A stretch of DNA of 64,000 nucleotides from Lagopus muta (GCF_023343835.1 NC_064472.1:9477469-9541468), one strand, 5' to 3'; positions 35,601 through 48,576 are shown, numbered from the stretch's first letter. Program-made: numbers and translations. The notes: generated by a model not told the origin, from the sequence alone.

Positions 35601-38600
35601 ATCACACAGCTAACCCCTGGCACTACCACAGGACCGCCAGCAAGTCTTTCCCTGCCGTACCTGCTTGGCATTGATGTGATAAACCAAGAGCTGCTGCAAA
35701 GCTTCAGACCCAGTGTCACCATCCCCGGAGAACAGCTCGGCCATCACTTCCCCGATGTTACTGTAGGGAATGGGCACACCCAGCAGCAGGGCCACAGTGG
35801 GCACCAAGTTCACCTGGGGAATGGCCTCAGGTTCCTGAAGGAGAGGAATCGGACATTTGTGAAGGACACAGCACAACACAGACTTTCAGCTGGGAGAGGG
35901 AATGATGGCAAAGCACCTGTTGAGCAGATACTGGGAAAGACAAGGGTTAAAACACAGGGGGAAGCTCAATCCTGCCGAAGGAAGATGACAGAAGATGCCT
36001 GCAGGTCCCTGGGTCTGGCTCACTGTCTAACAGCTCATCTGACCCTACACAAAGACTCCTCGCAGTTGGAGTTGAATACCAGCCCTCCCCATACAGGTCA
36101 TGGCTCTGCCTCCAAAGCTGAAGGTACATGTCATTCCTGCAGACCTTTTCAGAAGGCCTGTGGGAAGCTGCCTGCCCTGTCATGTATGTCTGCTGCAAAC
36201 TAAGTGGTAAAGATGTACTGCAGAAGTGAAATAGTTCAACAGAATCTGTTTTCACTCCTCTTGCAATCACATTTTTCTCAAACGAACTTGTCTTACTAAA
36301 TATACCAAATTGTGTTTGATGCAATCTGATATTAATTAAATCCAGGTATTTTTAACTCCAGTTATTTGCATTATTTGTCAGGTTTTCCACCCTTCTCTGA
36401 GGAAAAGTGATAGACTCCCTGTCCCTCTCAATCTAAACGATCCCAATTGAGCTGTTATTCTCTACACCCCACAGTTTGCCCCAGATGCCACCTCAGGCAG
36501 TAGCAAGTAAGGATCTGCTTCTTACCTCGGGAGGGTCGGTGCCGAACAGAGGTGTTTTACTGTACACAAACAGTGCAGCATTCACTTCCCTCTGGCTGTC
36601 ACCACCATGGTCTCCAGTCTCTGTCATGCCATGGTCTCCAGCCACCAGAAGGAGAGTGTCATTCCCCAAGTGATCCACCAAGGACCTGTCACCACATATA
36701 AGGAAAGTCATCAACCCCAGGAGCACAGGTGGGAGAGGACATATCCATCCCTTCCAAGCTTGATCATGTGAGAGAGCTGAAGCTCACCAAAGGACCTAAG
36801 CAAAACTAGGTGCTGACACAGAGCTGTACCAACTAAACCAGGGACTGCAACAACAGACGCTTCAAAAATGAACTAAAAAGTCAGAGTGCTGAAATAGGGT
36901 GGATTAAGGTTGTTTAAATCTCCCGTGAGTGTCCCTCAAGGCCTTTGGGTATCTCTAAAAATAATGCAATTCAAAAGGAATGTTCCCAGTTTCAGGCTAA
37001 TCCCATGAGGGTCTTATCTACTGCATCACACTGCGTGAGCAAACTTGTACTTCTGAGGAAAAAAGATCTGGGATTTGTCTCTGAAGGATGCAGTAAGTAC
37101 AAGACAATGCATCTCCACTCTCACATGCAGAAAGGCAAATTAATTCCTCCTTGTAGCAGCAAAAATGAAATCAATCCTGATAATCGACAGCCATAGCATT
37201 TTAGCTTCAGGCGCGGCTGTGTAAGCAGAATTTCTGGATTCCGTTCTGCCCAAACACACAACTCATATGCAGTAAATTCACACAGCCTGTACAGTAAATT
37301 CAGCATTCCCTCGCCAAGCTTCTCCAAATGTTTCTCAAACATTAACTAGGTCTCAGTGATGATCTCTATTTTTAACATGCAGAAAGTGAGGTTTCACCAC
37401 TTGATGGTTTGGTTGAGAAGTAAGGATCCAAGATCTGAAGACAGCTTCAGCTCAGAAATCAAACCCTGTTCTTTGCCACTCCCTCACAAACATCTACACA
37501 GATGAGACTGTCCAATAGCTGGGGTCTCAGCTGCTACTGGTCATATGCATTCTCCATGGTAACAGGATTTCTGTGTCCATAAATCCCCTGGTAAGACCCC
37601 CTAGTTTGGCTGAAAGCAGGAACCAGTTGGCCATCCCCTACCACTGCAATCATCACCTCAGCATCTCATTCATCTGGGTAAGCTTCTTGGCCATTTCAGG
37701 ATGGTCAGGTCCATGTTTGTGCCCACAGTGGTCCACACCAAGGAAGTGAGCAATCAGCAAGTCCCACTCACCACTGTTCACTGCAAAACAAGAAAACTCC
37801 TATCACACAGTAGCCTAGGATTCAGAATGTGCTCTACTCCCAGATCCCTCTGTCAGAGCTGTCTGGCTGCTTTGGAAACTACTGCTTTTTCCCCTCTTTC
37901 CAAACAAAGGGGATGCTCAGGAAAAGGAAAATCCAGAAATCCAGTTCTTCCCTGAAGATATTTCAGGTTAGACTCATCCATGTGCCTCTCTGCATCCCAT
38001 GTGGAACATGGGCCCAGCATACCAATGCTGTCCCCAGCGAGGGACATACCCCTCCCCTCTGCTCCAGGGTCTCAGTACATGAAAATCAACACATTTGCAG
38101 TTAAATGACAAACTAAATGACAATTTAAAAGACAATACCCATCATTAGGGGAACTTCCTCACCTTCACCTTAAAAGACCACTGCAACTTTGACTTATCTA
38201 CATTTATATACAGACAAAGCAAAGAACATTTCCCCTAACCTAAGTCTCAGAAAGGAGTCTGAAATCACATAACATTCACAAATCAATCTCATGCTTCAAC
38301 TTCTCCTTGAGACTGGGAGCAGCAATGTGCTCTCACCTTCCACAGGGTAGCAGGACCTCTGAGTTTGTCCTAAAGCACCGCCAGGCAGAGAAATAAAGAA
38401 AGAGGAAACAGCTGCTCCTCTCGGCTGTGTATTTCTAGGACAGACAGTCAAAACTGCAGCCCAGTCCTATCAATCAGCCCTACCTCCCAAATGGAGAAAA
38501 AGTATTTAGAGAAACAGTTTATCAGTCCTCAAAGCTGGCTTATCTGAGGAAATCCAGCTACAGCACTCTAATCCCTGGGCAGCAGACATGAATGGGTGCC

Positions 38601-40651
38601 ACTGCCCAATGCTATCATGGAAAAATTCTTCAGTCCTACCCCAATCTTGCAGTAGGAACCCTGCATAACATAAGAGTTAGATCAGCCTTCAGGGAAGAAC
38701 TGCTTACCAGTTGGATAAAGATACTGCAAGATCCCGTTGTCCACAGTGTGAAGATCCTTCACATTGAAAGAAGGGAAAAAATAAGAGCGGAAGAACTTCT
38801 TTGGGAAGAGTCCTTCCCAAGTATCATCACCCATGAAGACCACTCTTCTTCCTGAGGCAGAAAGAAATGAATTAGTGAGAGCAGGAAGCCCATTTGAGTC
38901 AAGCTATTACACACACTAGTACAAGTCTGGGAAGATCCAGGTCAGCACTGGCTCCTCTGAAACCCATAATAAAAGAGACTGAGACTTTAAGTCACCATCT
39001 GGTTGCAAGTGAGTTTGAATCAAGGGAGAGGTCTACCCCCTTTCTAAGCCTCCAAGTGCCCACAGCTCCCAGTACAGCACAACCTCATTGCTTATCATTA
39101 ACCTCTGCCATATCACCTTAGTAGAAAGATGCATAGACTAAACAGGCCAGAAAGTAGACAGTCGTCCATTTGTATGACTGTAGTACTGAGCAGACAGAGC
39201 AGCACCAAGGGCTGCACAATCCAACTGTAAGACACAAGGCAATAGATGGCTACTGACAGCAGATGATCAAAAGCTGAGCACTAGGCTCCAACTTGAAACA
39301 TAACTGTGGGGCTTTTATACGTAGAAAAGGCAAGAGCATGGATGCTTACCACTGCCCACACTTTGCCTGCCCTTGCCATATCTGCAACCAGCCACACCTC
39401 TGTGTTTTCAGAGCGTCTCCAGCCTGGCAGCAAAAACCACCTCCCCCATAGCTAATGCTGTGGCACAAGGTCTACCAGTGCTTTTGCACTCTGATGACTG
39501 GCTGCATTTGCCTGCCTTGCTTGCACGGGAAGCTGACAAGCCAGAAACATTGCCTCATTCCAAGCAAAAGCACAATTGGCATTTGTGGCACTTGAGCCCT
39601 TAAAAAAATCTTTCTAAGTAACACAAGACAGCATCATACCATCCTCTCTCTGCTCCATCATCCCATCCTAACAAGAAACTCTTTACTGCCTCACTATGCA
39701 TATTTAGGTAACATCAAACTATACATAAAATGTGGTAACAGATGCAAGCAATTGCACTACCTGTGTGAGGTTCTCATACCATGCGTGGCCCTAGCTCCGC
39801 CCTCATCAGGTGTCTCACCTAACTGCCAACTGACTTGCAGTGCCCTTGGCTTGTCAGAGCCACTCCTGGCAGTGACCTTGCGACAGCCACCACTAGTACA
39901 GCCACTTTCACGTGTTTCTCACCATCTTTGAATAAATCCTAAGCCAGATCCCAGCTTAGGATAGAGAAGATAGAACAAGATAGAGAAACCCCAACTGCAT
40001 AACAGCTTCAGCCAAGTCTGGGGTAGGGTGAAAGAATTAACTGACAGGCAGGAGGTGTGCTAAACAGTTCCCTTGACACAGAGAAAAGAATAAAGGTCCC
40101 TCGTGAGCACTAACAGGTGCCTTCTACATGCCCTTCCATGACTGGACACCACACGTACCATTCTGCACCAGCTGTGCCAGCAGGTTGTCCTCCTGGATCG
40201 CATAGGTAGCAAAGTTACTGCCCACATCAATGAAAGTGGGCAGTGACCCAGTGGTGAGGCCCTTGATGCGCTGCATGGTGGCAGTGGGGGGATCAGCTAC
40301 GAAGCGGTAGAGGCGGGCATGGTGGGGTTGAGAGGTTGCCAGGTGGTGCAGAAAACTCAGCTTATTCTCATAGGGCAATGGGTTGACCTTGGCTGGGTTA
40401 AACAAGGCAAATTCAAAACGGAGTGCATCGATGATAACAAGCACGATCTTGGGAAAGCGCTGGGGCAACCAACAGGAGCCTGGGGGAAGGCTCTGCTTGT
40501 CCCACGGTGGTGGTGCAAGTGGGTCTGAGCAGGAACTGCTGTTGGCAAGCTCAATACGGGTGAGCAGGAAGCCACTCATGAAGAGCCCAATACCACAGAA
40601 GAAGAGAAAGCAGACCCAGGCCAGGAAAAGCAGCACTGGCCACCGCTGCAT
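29662..40651 (-). CDS. PIGO: GPI ethanolamine phosphate transferase 3 catalytic subunit
   Basis: PIGO, with PIGF, adds ethanolamine phosphate to the third mannose of the GPI anchor in the ER membrane, the step that lets proteins be attached. Ten coding exons: 40159-40651 (ATG 40651), 38708-38851, 37657-37780, 36526-36685, 35661-35834, 31947-33519 (1573 nt), 31284-31487, 30777-30979, 30340-30410 and 29662-29782 (stop TAG). Phases join and total 1088 codons plus stop (human 1089). An N-terminal membrane anchor (about residues 5-30) precedes the lumenal alkaline-phosphatase-like domain with IIDALRFEF (Asp75), [27 protein letters not shown] and [14 protein letters not shown]. These Asp/His metal ligands are intact. 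The large exon encodes most of the multi-pass C-terminal half and ends near ARSLAGDTG. The last exons give [26 protein letters not shown] and [14 protein letters not shown]. Identity is certain. Confidence 0.97.
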
Positions 40652-40652
40652 C

Positions 40653-41483
40653 CTATGGGGAAAGACAGATAAGCTCAGTCCCCACAGCTCTACCTGAGCC
40701 AGGTGACGCACCCCTGCCAGTACCCATCCCTGGTCAGTGCTCTGCACACCAGCACTTCTGTCCCCAGCTCTCCTCATAGCCACCAGCCACTGCCCCATGC
40801 CCCACACCAGCCAGTACCACACCTGGTACCACCTCCCCTGCAGAGTAACCCCTTGTACCCTCCTGCCCTGCTGCAGCTGATCCCCTCCCATTTTCAGCTC
40901 CCCTTGCACTTTTCAGCCACTCTACCAACACCCCCTGGCACCACAGAGTAACCCAATCCCCAGCCAGCCCCTCACACCTAAGCCTCTACCTTACCCCCCA
41001 GCACTTCTCTAGCACCCTGACTGTCCTCCTACCCGACACCACACAGCCACTTTCATAACCCCCAGCCTGCTGCCTAAACCCCAACACCTCACACACACCC
41101 CAAACCCACACCGTGCCATCCTCACACCCCCCAAACCTCTCCTGTACCCCAGACCAAGCACCGCTCCCTCTGCCATTGCCCAGTACTCTGGCTCCTCCCG
41201 CACTCCAACATTCTTCTCCGTTCCTCCCATTCCCCTCCCGACCACCCCTCTGCATCTCGACCTCCCTCACAGCTCCCCCATCCCTCACCATCCACCATCC
41301 CTCACCCACCGCGACCCCTTCCGTCTCCTCATGGTCCTGTCGCTACCATGCACTACCCTAGCACTCCCGCCCGGACACTCTTCCGCCGCCACGACCTCCC
41401 CCGTGCGGCTCCAGCTGTTCTCAGCCCCCCTCATTCCCCCTCCCCACATCCCTCCCAGCCCCATCGCACGCCACTCGACTCAC
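40653..41483 (-). other. PIGO: PIGO intron 1, purine/G-rich on the transcript strand
   Basis: The plus strand is strikingly C/T-rich from about 40740 to 41470, with many CCCC, CACACC and CCCTCACC runs, so the PIGO transcript strand is G-rich. It looks like degenerate low-complexity sequence. No gene is evident. Confidence 0.55.
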
Positions 41484-41600
41484 CTGCGGCCGCCGCGGCC
41501 CGGCCTGAGCCGCCCCGGAAGCGCCGGCGGCCCGAGAACGCCGACGTGCGGCGGCGGCGGATGTGACAGCGCCCCCTGGCGGCCGTGTGAAATTCCGCCG
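41484..41600 (-). other. PIGO: PIGO non-coding first exon and CpG-rich promoter
   Basis: The PIGO ATG lies one base inside its exon (acceptor CCCCATAG|G ATG at 40652), so an upstream non-coding exon is required. A strong donor, GCCGCAG|GTGAGTCG, lies on the minus strand with its last exon base at 41484, in a short CpG-rich patch (about 41470-41620). The 5' limit near 41540-41600 is a guess. The intron would be 831 bp. Confidence 0.65.
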
Positions 41601-41689
41601 GGCTGAGTCCTCCGAACGCCTTTCACGAGACCTGAGCACGTCCCAACTCCTCCAGAGCGGGATCCATTAATTAAGTATTGATTAAGGAC

Positions 41690-42061
41690 GTGAAACTATT
41701 AGGAAGTGCCCAAAGGAGGGCTGCGAAGGCCGTGAGAGGCGGCTGAAGGCCCTGGGTGTGCTGGGCCCAGAGCAGAGGAGCGGAAGGCAGCGCTGAGCTC
41801 TGCTCTGTGTGACAGCGACAGGGCCGAGGGAACGGCATGGAGCTGTGCCAGGGGAGGGCCGGGGGGTGGGGAAAGGCTCTGCACCAGAGGGCGGTGGGCA
41901 CGGAACAGCCTGCCCAGGGCAGCGGGCACGGCCCTCCAGCAGCTCAGCTGGAGCTCAAGGGGTGTTAGGACACTGCAGTCACGCATTGGGTGAAGCCATC
42001 AGTTGGATTTTGTGATCCTTATGAATGCCTCACAACCCAAGATATTCCATGATTCTATGGT
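41690..42061 (+). mobile_element. CR1 LINE 3' fragment, GC-rich subfamily
   Basis: CR1 copy between the PIGO promoter and the STOML2 3' end. It shows GGAGGGCTGCGAAGGCCGTG, then AGAGGCGGCTGAAGGCCCTG, GGCACGGAACAGCCTGCCCA, CTGGAGCTCAAGGGGTGTTA and the tail GATATTCCATGATTCTATGG. It is a different subfamily from the copies in FANCG. Confidence 0.85.
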
Positions 42062-42476
42062 AACATACCGCAGGGAACACTCCAACCTCTGCCCCTGCAT
42101 CCCCAGTCCGCTTCTGCACCTGATGGAGGAGGTTCAGCATTTATCCTCTGATCCACAGACCACTCTGATCCCTCAGCTGGTATATGCCAAATTCCAGAGC
42201 TGCCCTCCCTCCCCCTGCATACTGACACCCGCACCAGTTTCTAGCATGCTCCTGTACCCACTCCTGAGTGGCACCAGCAACAGCTTGAGCTACTGCATGC
42301 AACCGCTGGCACAAGGCCTTATGAAATTCCAGTTACTGGTGGCCCTTGGCTCCAGGCTCTTCTTCCAGATTGTCACAGGCTCAGTGCCTCTCAGGTCAGT
42401 TTCACTTCATGTTGCACCCCTCCATGTTGGGACATGGCCCTGAGTACCAGAAGGATGTTCTGCGGCAATGGTACTA

Positions 42477-42482
42477 TTTATT
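42477..42482 (-). terminator. STOML2: STOML2 polyadenylation signal AATAAA
   Basis: A minus-strand AATAAA (TGTAATAAATAG context) 166 bases past the STOML2 stop at 42648. It gives a short 3' UTR with cleavage near 42455-42465. Confidence 0.8.
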
Positions 42483-42647
42483 ACATGATCAGATTCAGAT
42501 ACAAAATAAGGGCCAAGGGAAGAAGAAGAATGTCTGGCTGGGGAAGATGGCGGAACAGGGCTCCCCACAGCCTCACAGGCCCTGGACAAGTATCCCCTTT
42601 CTGGTGGGTGCTGTCCCATCAGCGTGTCCAGTGTCTGTTCAGCCCCA

Positions 42648-45600
42648 CTAGCTGGAGGTCACCTGCTCTGCCTTAAGCATCTCTGTGCTGGGGGGCTGAG
42701 GATCCCCATGGGCTGGAGGTAGCTCATCCCGAGTCTTCACAGCTTGTGTCTTGGTCAGTGTGGTGTAGATGCCCAATGCCTGCAGGAAATGAGAAAGCCA
42801 TCAGGGAGGAGATGAGACACACCGGATGATATAGGAACAAAGATGGTCATTTGTCCCTAGAGAGGGCCCTGTGGGACAGCAGGAAGAGTACTTGCATCAG
42901 GTCTATGTCAGAAGACAGGGTGTACATAGGGCTGGGACAGAGCATGCCCCACAAGTAGACAGGGCCCCAGCTTTTCTAAAAGGGCTCTGCTCAAGGCCTT
43001 GATGTTATCATGCCACATCACCATTTTAAGACAGCTATACGGAGAACAGGTAGCACACAGCAATGCCTTCAGGAACCAAGCCAAATCCCTGTCTACATTC
43101 AGTTCCATGCCAGCAGAGAGATGGTCAGGAAAGAGGCAAATTTACGTATCAAGCAGACAGAGAGAAGTCAGCACTTGCCTAGTATTTTCACCAGCTTGTT
43201 CTGCCCTCTCTTCTACAGCTGCAAACCAGCACAGGCCCATTTTGCAACTAGGGACTGCCACAACCGGGACTGTCTGGTTCCCACAGGATGCTGCAAAGCA
43301 GCTGCTCCAGCCCACACCTTCTATTCCAGACCCACATGCTGGGACAATTTCCTCATCTCCACATCTCCTCTTACTCAGCACAAACACCCATCCACCAGGG
43401 CAAACTGAGCTGTCACCTTCACTATCCCCCAACAAACAGGATCCCATTGCTGACACTGACCTGTGCTACCATGTGGGTGACATCACCAGTGTTGGTTGGG
43501 AGCAGGACCGTGTTGGAATCTTTGGCAAGCTTGGAGAAGGCGCTCACATACTGCTCAGCCACAGAGAGAGAGGCTGCTGCACTGCCATGCTGGGGAGAGA
43601 CAGATCAGGCTCATCAGGAAAGATGCCGAGTCATGTACCACCAAGAGCTCAACCCAGCCTGTCCTATACGGCAGCACATTACAGCAGCAAAACTCCTCAC
43701 TGCTGCACAAGTTGCCAACAGACATCAGGGAGGGATGGAGGGAGCATGCAGGAGGGAGGGAGCCATGTGCCACCCCCACTTAAGTTTCACCTTTCTCAAT
43801 GCTAGCGCCAAAGCTCTGGCTTCCCCCAGGAGCCACGGCTTACCTGCTGTGCAAGAGCAGCTGCCAGAAGCTGAATGGCCTCAGCCTTGGCCTTAGCTCT
43901 GACCAACATGGCATTGGCCTCTCCTGCAATGAAGCACAACAGAATGCACATCAGAACTGAGACAAAGCACTTGCAAGAACTACAGCAAAGAAAATTTCAT
44001 TCATGCAAAGCCCCCTTTTAGATAACAATAACCCAGTGTTGTTCTACAACAACCTTCCTGCTTCCCCAGGCTGTGGAGGGGCCTCTAAGGCCTAGCAGAG
44101 AGAATGAGCAGCTGAGGAAGCTTGGCCCACAGCAATGCAGTCTGCTCTCAAGGAGAATCACCCCTCAGTACAGAGCAGTGCAGATCCCCCCCAGGCCCTA
44201 GTATTCAAGACATATTCCAATCCAATCCAAGGCACTACCAGCAGCTTTGTTGATTTGTTCGGCTTTCTCAGCTTCTGACGCCAAGATCTGGGCTTGCTTC
44301 TGCCCCTCAGCCACATTGATAGCAGACTCCCGCGTCCCCTCTGATTCCAGCACTGTTGCCCGCTTCCGTCGCTCTGCCTCCACCTGCAAAGACAGGAGCT
44401 GAGGCTGAATCTGGCAGGCAGCCCCACACCACACTGCCATTCGCTCACTGCTCAGCTCCCAGTGGGACGGGGGAGAGAATCACAGAAAAAGGACGAAGTA
44501 TAACTTCTTTATAAAGATAAAAGCTATTTAGTAAGACAGCGAAGGGAGAGAGAAGTAACACTAATGATAATTATATACACACGCACAGTTTTACAAAATG
44601 AGAGATTCACAAAGCAATCGCTTACCTCCCACTGACTGATGCCCAGGCAATCCCCTAGCTACCTCCCCAAAGTTTTTTTAGTTTTTTCACCTATCATAGG
44701 GTATCAAACATTGCTTTGACCAGTTTAGGTCAGCTATCCCTGTACTGCATTCTCCCAGCACCCCGCTGGGAAGGGCAGTATGAGAAGCTGACCAATAAAT
44801 GGTCAGCTGACCTTGGTTCTGTACAGTGTTGCTGAGCAACTAAATCACTGGTGTGTTATCAACATTGCTTTTTTCTTCTAGAGCCAAATTACAGCACCAT
44901 GCCAGGCATCGCAGAGGAAATGAACTGTGTCCTACATAAAAGCAGGACAACAGGTCAGCAGCCCACCTGCCGCAATGCTCTGACGGAACCCCACCCACAG
45001 GGAGAGGACAGCAAAGACACATTCCTAACATTCCACTTGGACAAGCATGGCTGATCACAGGGTAAGAAGATGGCTGCAAAACGTTAAGAGATCCCCAGTG
45101 TGGGCTGGTTCTCCTTCTTGGGATTTTAAAGGGAGCCAGCAGAGCTTGTGTGTACCAGGCAGGGACCTCCACTGCAGGAATAAGGATCAGATTTATTCAG
45201 TAGCTGTGCATTTGCAGCCAAAGTGCCAAAAGGCTTCCTCCCCTGCAGGACGGCCCGGTGCTGTAAGCCCTGGATGGAGAACAGTGGTGCTGAATGGAAA
45301 GGGTGGCTTATGTCTCATTCCACACTGTTCACCCAGAGAGCCAAACCTGCATCTGCATAGATTCCTTCACACGTGGGGGCACGTGAATGTCCTTAATCTC
45401 ATAACGTAGACACCGGATACCCCAGCAGTCTGAGGCTTGGTTGATGGCATCCACTATGTTGGCATTGAGGGACTCACGTTCCTGGAAGGTACAGATGAAA
45501 CAGTAGAGAAAAAAGAAGAGAATACAGAGATCAGAAGGGACGCAGACACGCCCCCTGGCCAACATTTTCTGGCCAACATTAGCCAGAAAAGCCCTACTTC

Positions 45601-45761
45601 AGGAGTCAAAGGCAGGGCTAGATGTTCCCACTATCTCTTAAGGTCACATTCTCCCAGTGAGGGCAGTGACTAAAATCAAAATTGCTGATACACTGCTGTA
45701 CATCGGTGTATAACTGGATACAAAGATCTCTCCCAGGAATGCAAACAGTTCCTCAGACCAC

Positions 45762-45793
<32 letters not shown>

Positions 45794-48410
45794 CAGCATG
45801 GGGGTTACAGCCCACTTGAACATGGTCAGCATGACACTCATCTTGGGCTTGAGCAAAATGTTGATGATTTGAGAGAAACAGAGCTGCACCATCCAGGTCA
45901 GGGCACAGGGCACAAAAATAACTGACGCAAGACACATCTCCAAGGATCCACAAACAGGCTGAGAGAAACAGAAGCCAGAAGCTCTCTAAATAAAATGCAT
46001 TTTGGTATTAAATGTATCAGCCTGGATGCACAGAACCTGCAGGGTTTCGAGAAGCTGTCAGATACTGGCAGCTCCAGTATCCACCTCCCCAACTCACCCG
46101 GAAGACTCTATCAAGGGAAAGTTTGCCAAGTTCAGATCTCATCGTGGTCTGGGCCAATTGGGTCACAGCATACTCGGGATCCTCCACCCCGTAGCTTGCC
46201 TGGGAAACAGAAGCAAAAGATACAAAGTCTGTGGTAATGCTGAAAGGGACCTCAGGAGAGGCAGAGTGGGTAAACCTAGCGCTAAGATAAAAGATCTGCT
46301 GCAGACATGCTTGCTGAGCTCCTCTTCCCAGAGAGCAGCCCCAGGGAAAGGGTACTTTGCCCACCCACCCGCATAGCACATAAAGGATGGAGCACGTGTT
46401 TCAGAGTAAGGTGAGATAGGAGAGGCCAGTAAATTGTGCATGAGGGGCTGCCATGGTGGCCAGCATGCTGAGGCTGCACAGAACCCACTGGGCACAGCCA
46501 GAGCTGCAGGCTGCCTCACGCCTTCAGGTTGAAACTGAGCCTCAGCATAGCAGGGATGGTACCTTGTAGGGATCCATGACACGCAGGTAGAGCACTCCAT
46601 CAATCTGCAGGGTGACATTATCTGCCAGGAGAGAACGACACATTCTGTTTATCAAAGCAAATGCATGGCACCTCCTCTGAGAGAATTAGCAGAGCTGTGA
46701 AAAATGGTCCTGCTTTAGCATGGCAGGTGTTGGCCCTTGGAGGCAGTGAAATTGCTTTTGATAAATTCTTTGCAATACCAGGCAGTGTTATTAGGAACAC
46801 CAATGATCATAGATAGGAAGAAGTTAACCCATCTGATGGTGACATAGCTTCTGACTACAGAACACCCATTCTCAGGGAGGGGCCTTCATCCAGGAAATGC
46901 TCTCGCTGTGGAGGCCAGTCCTTGAATGAGCCAGGGAGAGGTCCACTCCTTATGGCCATGTGGAAAGCAAAGGTGAACTGCTTGCACTCATGCTTCCTGG
47001 GCCAGTGCTTCACCAGGTGCTCAATCATCAGTTCAGGTCATGACATAACAGTTTCCTAACAGCTGGATTAGCAGAAATACAGATCCTTGTGCAAAAAGGG
47101 CTCCTCCATCCTCTACCAAGTGCCTTATTTTTACAAAAGAAATCTCAGGCCTTGATATCAAGATGTTTCATGCTATAGTGATGCTAACAGATAAAAGTTT
47201 AAATGAGAAATAAACAGGATACTTAACACTAGAATTTTAACAAACGTGCCCACCAACCTGACCTGAAATCTCTGTATGACACAAAAACATGGGAGGATCT
47301 TCCTAGTTGAAAATGGAAAAACATATACATTCTGAAAAACTGATCCCTTTCTGTGATGAACAGATCAAGGCAGTAGTGGAGCAGCCCAGACAGACTGACA
47401 GGGTTCTCCTGGTCACACTGCCATGGGTATGGGCAAGCCTGGATCCCCAGGACAGGGCCGAGTGCAGGAGCCTGTGACATTTCTGACCACACTGCTCCTC
47501 ACTCACCCTGCACACAAGGGAAGGAACAGGAGACAGAAGCCCTTCTTACCTAGGGTGACAGCTGACTGCTCTGGGACATTGATGACGATTTCTTTGAGAC
47601 TCTGCACATAACGTATCCGATCCAGCAGAGGGATGAGGAAATTCAAACCCTGCGACAAAGGTGCGATTGGACAGCTGAGCCCTGAAGCCAGGCAAGGGTT
47701 TTCCCACCCAGACAGCTCAGAACAGAGGGAAGTACAAACGAACCCCAAACACGACGTGCTCCCATTGCTGCCAATAAGTTTACTTCACACACGAGGGAGC
47801 TTAAATTACCTAATGCCATAACACCCCTCTACAGGAAATTTGTCTACAGGCAGTTTTAAAAGGATCGCAGTCGGTAAGAACAAGCACAGGCACTCGGACC
47901 ATCCCCTCAATCCGCGCACAACACACGTGCTCGCTACCGCTCTAGGAACCTGCGGAATCCAGGAGGGGAGAAAAGCGGCTCCTTACAGGCTCGAGGATGC
48001 GGTGGAACTTGCCCATCCTCTCCACCACCCAGGCCTCCTGCTGCGGCACGAACAGCACGCCGATATTGACGGGTAGCCCGGAGTTCAGCCGCTGCGGGGC
48101 CGGGGCCAACCACGCCGGGCGCTTCAGCACTGGTGCGCGCTGCGGAAAGGAAAGGCACGGAATGGGGCCGGCGCTCCGCACGCCTCTCATCCCCCGCCGG
48201 GCTGCCGGCCTCCATCCGCCCCGCGCGGCGAGAGGACCGGGCTGCGATCCGGGGCTCCCCGCGGCCGCACACGGAGCTCGCGCCGGCCGAAGTCGCCGCC
48301 CCGCTTCCCTCGGACCCCAACCCGCTGCAGGACACTCCGAATCCCGAACCCCGCGGTCCCCGCACCCGCAGCAGCCCAGGCCCGGCTCGCCGCGCCGCCT
48401 GCGCCAGCAT
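42648..48410 (-). CDS. STOML2: Stomatin-like protein 2, mitochondrial
   Basis: STOML2 (SLP-2) is an SPFH/prohibitin-family protein on the inner mitochondrial membrane. It binds cardiolipin and prohibitins and scaffolds proteases and respiratory complexes. Ten coding exons: 48366-48410 (ATG 48410), 47987-48139, 47550-47649, 46563-46621, 46098-46199, 45347-45481, 44239-44383, 43844-43923, 43461-43589 and 42648-42779 (stop TAG). They total 359 codons plus stop (human 356). The N terminus MLAQAARRAGPGLLR plus the next exon is Arg/Ala-rich, as for a mitochondrial presequence. The SPFH core follows with VLFVPQQEAWVVERMGKFHR, INVPEQSAVTLDNVTLQIDG, YGVEDPEYAVTQLAQTTMRS and CLRYEIKDIHVPPRVKESMQ. Next comes the coiled-coil RKRATVLESEGTRESAINVA, then the conserved AAASLSVAEQYVSAFSKLAK. 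The last about 30 residues diverge from human. Confidence 0.97.
44405..44949 (-). mobile_element. LTR (solo) of an avian ERVL-like family in STOML2 intron 6
   Basis: A near full-length LTR in the same orientation as STOML2. On the minus strand it begins near 44949 (TGTCCTGCTTTTATGTAGGA). Blocks include TTGATAACACACCAGTGATT, AGCAACACTGTACAGAACC, AGCTGACCTAAACTGG, the GGGAGGTAAGCGATTGCTTT region and GATTCTCTCCCCCGTCCCACTG near its 3' end. The match is to an avian ERVL-type LTR remembered by sequence. No internal region is present. It is diverged and probably tens of millions of years old. Its right-hand neighbour is exon 7, about 20 bases from its 3' boundary. Confidence 0.65.
45763..45792. repeat. 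Poly(A) tract of about 30 bases
   Basis: An uninterrupted A run on the plus strand in STOML2 intron 5, a T run on the transcript. I see no SINE or LINE body attached to it. Its length is likely polymorphic. Confidence 0.9.
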
Positions 48411-48560
48411 CGCGCCGCTCCCCGCCCGCCGCCCCGGAATGCTCTCCGCGCCGCCCCGCCCCTTCCGGGAGAGCCGCCCGTTTCCTCCTCCCGGCCCGGC
48501 CCGACCCGGCCGCCTCGCCCCATGGTTCCGCGGTGCCCGAGGTCGGAGGTCCGGGTTGCG
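47990..48560 (-). promoter_or_regulatory. STOML2: STOML2 promoter and CpG island
   Basis: A CpG island spans STOML2 exons 1-2 and runs about 150 bases upstream of the ATG at 48410. No TATA box is visible. Upstream space is limited because the ATOSB poly(A) signal sits at 48571, so the core promoter must lie within about 48410-48560. Confidence 0.75.
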
Positions 48561-48570
48561 TTTCCAAACG

Positions 48571-48576
48571 TTTATT
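48571..48576 (-). terminator. ATOSB: ATOSB polyadenylation signal AATAAA
   Basis: Minus-strand AATAAA about 755 bases past the ATOSB stop at 49332, just outside the STOML2 CpG island. It is the only canonical hexamer I noticed on this strand in the interval. Cleavage is expected near 48550-48560. Confidence 0.65.

Noticed and set aside
42999-43805. 268-codon plus-strand frame
   Set aside because: It runs antisense through STOML2 exon 9 and its introns with no protein family features. The minus-strand exons explain the conservation.
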